Shown piece by piece: positions 58,859 to 64,000 of a stretch of 64,000 nucleotides of DNA (its first letter is position 1; every line of letters starts with the position of its first letter). Under the pieces are notes generated by a model. The model was not told the origin of the DNA. It saw nothing but the letters and a program-made list of their open reading frames with translations, and searched no databases. The stretch is taken from contig NC_015437.1 in assembly GCF_000208405.1 (NCBI RefSeq), positions 2,101,501 through 2,165,500 on the forward strand, given 5' to 3'. Both the position numbers and the translations under genes were made by a program. This DNA is from Selenomonas sputigena ATCC 35185 (GTDB lineage: Bacteria; Bacillota; Negativicutes; Selenomonadales; Selenomonadaceae).

Positions 58859-60316
58859 CTACTTTTTCGCCGCCTTGAGCGCTTCGAGCTTCGGCCCCAT
58901 GATGCGCTTGTACGACTCGACGCCGGGCTGATTGAACGCGTCGACATCGGCAAACTCGCCCTCGTAGGCGATGCTCAGCGCCAAGAGATAGAGCAGCTCG
59001 CCCAGATGGAAGGCATTGAGTTCAGGCAGCGAGAACAATGCGTTGAAACGCGCATTCGACGCGAGCGCATCGGCGTTCGACTGACGCGCGACCTCAAGCG
59101 CCTCGCCCATCGTCAGGCCCGAGATGTCCGCGAGTTTCTTGACATCGGGAAATTCGTTCGGAATCACGAGATCGTCCGCCCACTTTTCCAAGCGGATGAA
59201 CTGCACGACCTTGTTGCGCTTTCCCTCCTGATGCTGCTGCGTCTGCGCATGCATGTCCGTCGTGCCGACGGCGACGACGGGCGTCCTGCCATAGCAGACT
59301 TCATTGCCCTCGCGATCGACCTCCTTGCCCAAAGACTCCGCCAAGAGTTGGATGTACCACTCGGAAACCGACTTCATGTAGTCGCCGTAGGGCATCATGA
59401 CCTCGATGTCGCGCCCGTACTTCTCGGAAGCGATGAACTTCAAGACCGCATTGAGCATCGCCGGATTCTGCCAGACGTCATCCGTTCGGCACGCCTCGTC
59501 CATCGCACGAGCGCCCGCGAGAAACGATTCGATGTCGAAGCCGACGCAGGCTGCGAGCGACAGCCCGACCTCGGAGAAGATCGAGAAGCGTCCGCCCACG
59601 CCGTCGGGCACGGCAAACGTCTGCCAGCCCTTGTCCTGCGCGAGCTTCTTGAGGAGCGTCGGCTGGGTCTCATTCGGATCGGTCACGGCGACGACTTCGA
59701 CCTCGATATCCGCATCATCTTGCAGCGCCTTGTAGACTACCATGAAGTTCGACATCGTGTCAAGCGTGCCGCCCGACTTCGAGATCACGAGGAGCATCAC
59801 GCGAAGCGCACGCTTCTTATGGCTTCTGGCAATCTTCGCCTGATTTTTGAGCGAACGGATGAGGTCGCCCGTCGCGCGCGGGTCGATATTGTTGCCGCTG
59901 AAATAGACTTTGGGGAAGCCGCCGCGCTCTTCATCCGTCCTCTCGTTCCAGTATGCACCGCACTCGACATCGAAGAGCACCTTGTTGCCGAGGAACGAAC
60001 CGCCGATGCCGAGCGAAACGACGGCATCCGTATGATCTTTCACATGCGCCGTCAGTTCTTTCAGACGCGCGAGCGAGGCGGGCGAGTTCAAATGACCATC
60101 GGCGACATACGGCAGCTCGGAGAAAAGCACCTTCTCCGGCGTGCCGTCCTTCGACAGATGACCGCGAATCACGCCCGTCGAGCGCATGACCTTCATCGCC
60201 TCATGCGCCTTCTTCAAGTCGTCCGCCATCGCCTCGACATCGGCCTTCGTCACTTTCCCTTCGCCATAGAGATTATCGTAGTCAAAAAGGAATCCCGACT
60301 TCAACTTCAACCCCAT
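58859..60316 (-). CDS. pgi: Glucose-6-phosphate isomerase
   Basis: 485-residue isomerase of glucose-6-phosphate and fructose-6-phosphate. Sugar-phosphate binding SLGIGGSFLGNKVLFD and LLVISKSGGTLDT, the GGRFSIFSEVGLSLAACVG segment, and the catalytic QHQEGKRNKVV region are visible. The start is ATG 60316 following GGGGG; TTG immediately before is also in frame. Third gene after pgm and galU. Confidence 0.93.
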   Translation of the reverse strand: MGLKLKSGFLFDYDNLYGEGKVTKADVEAMADDLKKAHEAMKVMRSTGVIRGHLSKDGTPEKVLFSELPYVADGHLNSPASLARLKELTAHVKDHTDAVVSLGIGGSFLGNKVLFDVECGAYWNERTDEERGGFPKVYFSGNNIDPRATGDLIRSLKNQAKIARSHKKRALRVMLLVISKSGGTLDTMSNFMVVYKALQDDADIEVEVVAVTDPNETQPTLLKKLAQDKGWQTFAVPDGVGGRFSIFSEVGLSLAACVGFDIESFLAGARAMDEACRTDDVWQNPAMLNAVLKFIASEKYGRDIEVMMPYGDYMKSVSEWYIQLLAESLGKEVDREGNEVCYGRTPVVAVGTTDMHAQTQQHQEGKRNKVVQFIRLEKWADDLVIPNEFPDVKKLADISGLTMGEALEVARQSNADALASNARFNALFSLPELNAFHLGELLYLLALSIAYEGEFADVDAFNQPGVESYKRIMGPKLEALKAAKK

Positions 60317-60427
60317 CAAGCATCAACCCCCATGCCATCAGTCATATTTGAGAAACGGAATCACATCAGAACTTAATACTTACAGTATAGCACACTGCCG
60401 GAAAAAGAACAATCTTAATTTAGGCAA

Positions 60428-61333
60428 TTACTCCGCATCTTCTTCCATCTTTTGTCGGAGCAAAGGCCCGATCCGTTGCACGAGATACGCCATGAAGTCG
60501 TCGCGGATCTCGGGACGCTTCAGCGCCTGCTCCACCGTCGCCTCCAAGAAGCCTTCCTTGTCGCCGATGTCGTAGCGCCTTCCCTCAAAACGATAGGCGT
60601 AGACCTTTTCCTTGCGCGCAAGCTCACAGATGGCGTCCGTCAGCTGGATCTCCTCTCCCGCACCCGGTTTCGTATGCTCCAAGATGTCGAAAATGGCCGG
60701 TGTCAGCACATAGCGGCCGAGCACGGCGAGACGCGACGGTGCCTTTTCTGCCTCGGGTTTTTCCACGAGATCGACCGCCTGCCAAACATTCGGCTTCACC
60801 TTGTGCGTGGCGACAATACCGTAGCGCGAAACCTGGCTCTGCGGCACCTGCTGCACGCCGAGCACGCTGTCGCCGTAATCCTCATAGACGTCGATGAGCT
60901 GCGCGAGGCACGGCACCTTCGCGTCGACGAGATCGTCACCGAGGAGCACGGCGAAAGGCTCGTCGCCAACGAACTGGCGCGCGCAGAGCACGGCGTGGCC
61001 GAGTCCGCGCGCCTCCTTCTGGCGAATGAAGTGAATCTGGATGTCCGAGATCTCCTCGACCATCTTGAGCATGTCATACTTGCCGTGCTCCTTGAGCTGC
61101 ATTTCAAGCTCCAACGAGCGGTCAAAGTGATCCTCGATCGAGCGCTTGTTGCGCCCCGTGATGATCAAGATTTCCTCAATGCCCGAGGCGATGGCCTCCT
61201 CGACGATGAACTGGATGGCCGGCGTATCGACGATGGGCAGCATCTCCTTCGGCTGCGCCTTCGTCGCCGGCAAGAAACGCGTGCCGAGTCCCGCTGCAGG
61301 AATGATCGCCTTGCGGATTTTCTGCTTTGCCAT
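60428..61333 (-). CDS. galU: UTP-glucose-1-phosphate uridylyltransferase
   Basis: 301 residues. The nucleotide-binding IRKAIIPAAGLGTRFLPATKAQPKEMLPIVD, the catalytic lysine region in RSIEDHFDRSLELE, and VLLGDDLVDA are typical of bacterial GalU. It makes UDP-glucose for cell-surface glycans. The start lies among three consecutive start codons (61339, 61336, 61333); the ATG at 61333 gives the best distance from GGGGG. It overlaps or abuts the pgm stop. Confidence 0.94.
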   Translation of the reverse strand: MAKQKIRKAIIPAAGLGTRFLPATKAQPKEMLPIVDTPAIQFIVEEAIASGIEEILIITGRNKRSIEDHFDRSLELEMQLKEHGKYDMLKMVEEISDIQIHFIRQKEARGLGHAVLCARQFVGDEPFAVLLGDDLVDAKVPCLAQLIDVYEDYGDSVLGVQQVPQSQVSRYGIVATHKVKPNVWQAVDLVEKPEAEKAPSRLAVLGRYVLTPAIFDILEHTKPGAGEEIQLTDAICELARKEKVYAYRFEGRRYDIGDKEGFLEATVEQALKRPEIRDDFMAYLVQRIGPLLRQKMEEDAE

Positions 61334-61335
61334 CA

Positions 61336-62688
61336 TCACCCCCGAATGACAGCGAGGAGTTCCTCCGTCTTTTCCCTCATCAATTTTTCATCATGACGCG
61401 TCTCCACGTTGAGACGGATCACCGGCTCCGTGTTCGACATGCGCAGGTTGAAGCGCCAGTCCGCGAACTCGACGGAGAGTCCGTCCACCTTCGTGACCTT
61501 GCCCTTGCCGCCGTAGATTTCCTCGACCTTCTTCATCACGGCGTGCGCGTCGGCAACCTTGCTGTTGACCTCGCCCGAGATCGGATAGCGCGCCATGCGC
61601 TCCGCCATAAGTTCGGACAGGGGCTTTCCTGCCGCGCTCATCAGTTCGAGCACCAAGAGCCACGGAATCATGCCGCTGTCGCAGTAAGAGAAGTCGCGGA
61701 AGTAGTGATGTGCGCTCATCTCGCCGCCGTAGACCGCATTGACCTCGCGCATCTTGTCCTTGATAAACGCGTGGCCGCTCTTGCACATCACAGCCTCGCC
61801 GCCAAGCTCGTCGCAGATCTCGATCGTGTTCCAGACGAGACGCGGATCGTAGATGATCTTCGCGCCCTTGTTCTTCTTGAGGAACGCCTGCGCGAGGAAG
61901 CCGACCATGTAGTATCCCTCGATGAAGCCGCCCTTCTCGTCAAAGAGGAAGCAGCGGTCGAAGTCGCCGTCCCACGCGATGCCGACAGCAGCGCCCGATT
62001 CGCGCACGACCTTCGCCGTCGCCTCGCGGTTCTCCGGCAGAATCGGATTCGGCACGCCGTTCGGGAAATTGCCGTCCGGCTCGTTGAACACCTTGACCAT
62101 CTCAAAGGGCAGATGCTTTTCGAGCGCATTGATGATTGGCCCTGCCGCACCGTTGCCCGTATTGACGACAATTTTGAAGGGCTTCAGTGCCTTGACATCG
62201 ACGTATGTCAGGATGTGCTTGACGTACTCATCGAGCACATAGACCTCTTCGATCTTCCCTTTCGGGCGATCGAGCGGCTTGAAGTCGCCCTCCATCACGG
62301 CCTTCTCAATGTCCTTGAGCCCCGTATCACTCGAAATCGGGCGCGATTCCTTGCGCACGAACTTCATGCCGTTATACTCTTTCGGATTGTGGCTCGCCGT
62401 AATCATGATGCCGCCGTCCAGCCCGTAGTGCGCCGTCGTGAAATAAATCATCTCCGTGCCGCACTGCCCGATGTCCATGACGTCGGCGCCCGCCTCTGTC
62501 AGCCCCTTCGCAAGAGCGTCGCGAATCGAAGGCCCGGAAAGACGGATGTCGTGCCCGATTGCGACCTTCTTCGCGTGGAAGAGATCGACGAAAACGCGCC
62601 CGATGCGATAGGCAAGCTCCTCATTGACCTCCTCTGGATAAATCCCACGGATGTCATACGCGCCGAAACCCTTGTTGCTGATTTTCAT
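61336..62688 (-). CDS. Phosphoglucomutase/phosphomannomutase
   Basis: 450-residue alpha-D-phosphohexomutase. N-terminal GAYDIRG, the phosphoserine loop MITASHNPKEYNGMKF, metal-binding WDGDFDRCFLFDE, sugar-binding YGGEMSAHHYF and C-terminal RMSNTEPVIRLNVE are complete. It can convert hexose-6-phosphates to hexose-1-phosphates for GalU next door. ATG 62688 follows GAGG by eight bases. The gene order pgm-galU-pgi joins glycolysis with UDP-glucose supply. Confidence 0.92.
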   Translation of the reverse strand: MKISNKGFGAYDIRGIYPEEVNEELAYRIGRVFVDLFHAKKVAIGHDIRLSGPSIRDALAKGLTEAGADVMDIGQCGTEMIYFTTAHYGLDGGIMITASHNPKEYNGMKFVRKESRPISSDTGLKDIEKAVMEGDFKPLDRPKGKIEEVYVLDEYVKHILTYVDVKALKPFKIVVNTGNGAAGPIINALEKHLPFEMVKVFNEPDGNFPNGVPNPILPENREATAKVVRESGAAVGIAWDGDFDRCFLFDEKGGFIEGYYMVGFLAQAFLKKNKGAKIIYDPRLVWNTIEICDELGGEAVMCKSGHAFIKDKMREVNAVYGGEMSAHHYFRDFSYCDSGMIPWLLVLELMSAAGKPLSELMAERMARYPISGEVNSKVADAHAVMKKVEEIYGGKGKVTKVDGLSVEFADWRFNLRMSNTEPVIRLNVETRHDEKLMREKTEELLAVIRG

Positions 62689-62837
62689 AACTGCCACCTC
62701 TTCTTGCTGATACGTTGCCTTATGACTTCATGGTTTTCTGAATTACTGAATATTATATTCTTTCGGGAAAAGGAGTCGATTTCCCTGCTTGGCAAACGGA
62801 AAAATTTAAGAAATTTATATATCGCAATAAGCTACAC

Positions 62838-63005
62838 GCCCTTACAGAAGCCTAGCCAATCGCTCTGCGCCTTTGGCTTGACCTCTTGGGGCTTCATAGT
62901 AAACTACACGCACAAACGTCCACTTCGTGGACATTGTGCGCCGCCCTTACAGAAGCCTAGCCAATCGCTCTGCGCCTTCGGCTTGACCTCTTGGGACTTC
63001 ATAGT
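62838..63005. repeat. Tandem pair of the dispersed repeat, inverse orientation
   Basis: On the minus strand two units begin with ACTATGAAG(C/T)CCCAAGAGG at 63002 and 62897, 105 bases apart. They are separated by a spacer whose hairpin GTCCAC-GAA-GTGGAC is extended by GCACAA/TTGTGC. Architecture and spacer match the pair at 2589-2771. It lies between the flgJ terminator and pgm. Confidence 0.88.
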
Positions 63006-63038
63006 AAAAAAGGCATGGCCGCGCTGACCATGCCTTTT
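63005..63038 (-). terminator. Terminator of the flgI-flgJ transcript
   Basis: Stem AAAGGCATGG / CCATGCCTTT with a nine-base loop and six T residues on the minus strand. Immediately adjoins the repeat pair. Confidence 0.85.
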
Positions 63039-63050
63039 GCTTCTGTTTCC

Positions 63051-63482
63051 CTATGCATCCACCTTGATCGAATGCGCCTCGCGCTGCAGCTGCTCGTAGA
63101 GCGTCTTGGCGAGACCGATGCCGCCTGCTTCCGACATCTTTTCCACCATGGCTGTATCGCGCATGGATTCTAAGATGTCATCCGTATTGTCGTGTCCGAA
63201 GAGCGTATCCTTCGGCACAGTCTGGCGCATCTGACGATACATGATATCGAGGAACATCGTCTCAAAGCCCTTGCAGGCATCCATGAGTTTCTTGTTCGCC
63301 GCTGCTTCCTCGGCAGAAGTCTGCGCTTTCTGCCCCTTTTCGGGAGAGAGCGACTTCCGCGCCTCCTTCAGTTTATCTGAAAACTGCACGCTGTCAGCGC
63401 GCTCCTTCGCCTGTTCCAAAGAGCTGTTCGCCGCCCCCTGTCCATGGAGAGCATCCGCATGTAAAGCGTCAAAAATCTGCAT
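63051..63482 (-). CDS. flgJ: FlgJ-like flagellar rod-binding protein
   Basis: 143 residues consisting mainly of the rod-binding domain (about 65-135): KLMDACKGFETMFLDIMYRQMRQTVPK...ILESMRDTAMVEKMSEAGGIGLAKTLYEQL. The C-terminal peptidoglycan hydrolase domain of enterobacterial FlgJ is absent, as is usual outside that group. ATG 63482 has GAGGTGAG upstream. It follows flgI by 14 bases. Confidence 0.88.
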   Translation of the reverse strand: MQIFDALHADALHGQGAANSSLEQAKERADSVQFSDKLKEARKSLSPEKGQKAQTSAEEAAANKKLMDACKGFETMFLDIMYRQMRQTVPKDTLFGHDNTDDILESMRDTAMVEKMSEAGGIGLAKTLYEQLQREAHSIKVDA

Positions 63483-63496
63483 ACCGTCTCACCTCG

Positions 63497-64000
63497 TCAA
63501 ATGATTTCCAGCTCTGCATGGAGCGCACCTGAGGCCTTCATCGCCTGCAGGATGGAAATGATATTCTGCGCCGTCGCGCCGACCGAGTTCAATGCGCCGA
63601 CGACATCGCCGACGTTCGCCGTCGCGGGCAGCACGATGGAACTTGCCTTCTGCTCCTTCGCCTCCACGTTCGTATCGTCCGCCACGACCGTCGTGCCAGG
63701 ACTGAATGGAGGGGGTTGGTTGACCGTGAGATCCTTCGTGATGCTGATGGAAATGCCGCCCTGCGTGATGGCGATCTCATCGACGGCGATGTTGCCGCCC
63801 ATGACGATCGTGCCCGTGCGCTCGTTGACGACAACCTTGGCAACATTGTCCGGCATGACGGGAAGATCCTCAAGACTCGCAACGAAAGTGACGATATTGC
63901 CGCGATAGTAGGCGGGCACAGAGATGTCGATGCGCCCGGGATTCGCCGCTCGCGCGATACTGCCGTACTGTGAGTTGATTGCCTGCGCGATGCGCGCCGC
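63497..64000 (-). CDS. flgI: Flagellar P-ring protein FlgI, C-terminal part (runs off the window)
   Basis: 167 codons of the 3' end; the start lies beyond the right edge. INSQYG, DISVPAYYRGNIVTFVASLEDLPV, VVVNERTGTIVMGGNIAVDEIAITQGGISISI and ANVGDVVGALNSVGATAQNIISILQAMKASGALHAELEII are the classic FlgI C-terminus. The P-ring is found in diderm flagella, supporting an outer membrane and peptidoglycan-crossing rod in the host. Confidence 0.95.
   Translation of the reverse strand, partial: AARIAQAINSQYGSIARAANPGRIDISVPAYYRGNIVTFVASLEDLPVMPDNVAKVVVNERTGTIVMGGNIAVDEIAITQGGISISITKDLTVNQPPPFSPGTTVVADDTNVEAKEQKASSIVLPATANVGDVVGALNSVGATAQNIISILQAMKASGALHAELEII

Overview
The window comes from a high-GC, outer-membrane-bearing Firmicute of the class Negativicutes, most likely Selenomonas or a close relative. 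Lipid A genes (lpxC, fabZ, lpxA), a TonB-dependent receptor, a pilus secretin and flagellar rod/P-ring genes occur beside Firmicutes-type genes such as the sufCBDSU set, the lactate-oxidising Etf complex and HPr. The species cannot be fixed from sequence alone. Most promoters, Shine-Dalgarno sites and hairpin terminators are easy to read.

Layout. 0-3 kb: lpxC-fabZ-lpxA (minus) and a repeat pair. 2.8-9 kb: uspA-mcp-dCMP deaminase, a small sigma factor with a palindromic leader, an unclassified (faintly ComK-like) protein, a phosphatase and a ferredoxin-less [FeFe]-hydrogenase-like protein. 9.2-10.6 kb: tRNA-Gln, a XRE regulator and a Rpn-family nuclease. 11-19.1 kb: a glycerol regulon, glpABC, glpK and glpF, followed by a second GlpK homologue with altered active-site residues. 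19.2-24 kb: a 1601-residue TonB receptor. 24.3-27 kb: a DASS transporter and an SHMT homologue lacking the PLP lysine. 27-35.4 kb: a lactate locus (lldP, a lutB-lutA fusion, lutC, lctD, etfA, etfB). 35.7-39.2 kb: an AsmA-like protein, ptsI and ptsH. 39.5-42.3 kb: an acidic-repeat TPR membrane protein and a PRC-barrel protein. 42.3-46.1 kb: an accessory patch with a low-GC ArsR/permease/thioredoxin unit, a truncated antitoxin, a decayed Rpn fragment and an intact Rpn gene. 46.2-50.8 kb: msrAB, ktrB-ktrA, tRNA-Arg and a degenerate GGDEF protein. 50.9-55.6 kb: sufCBDSU. 55.8-58.7 kb: a PilP-like protein, a secretin and an overlapping LuxR-type response regulator. 58.8-62.7 kb: pgm-galU-pgi. 63 kb to the end: flgJ and a partial flgI.

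Metabolically the window describes an anaerobe that imports and oxidises glycerol (GlpF, GlpK, GlpABC) and lactate (LldP, Etf-linked LDH and LutABC) and makes UDP-glucose and lipid A. It builds Fe-S clusters by SUF, under a probable Fur-type site.

The least expected items are: (1) two enzyme homologues with lost catalytic residues, the second GlpK and the SHMT-like protein; (2) a TonB receptor apparently joined to a second porin-like barrel; (3) a hairpin that hides the ribosome binding site of the second GlpK and carries an extended -10 promoter in its loop; (4) a dispersed repeat family with a preserved mini-ORF, present as two tandem pairs and two solo copies, one of them in the suf leader.
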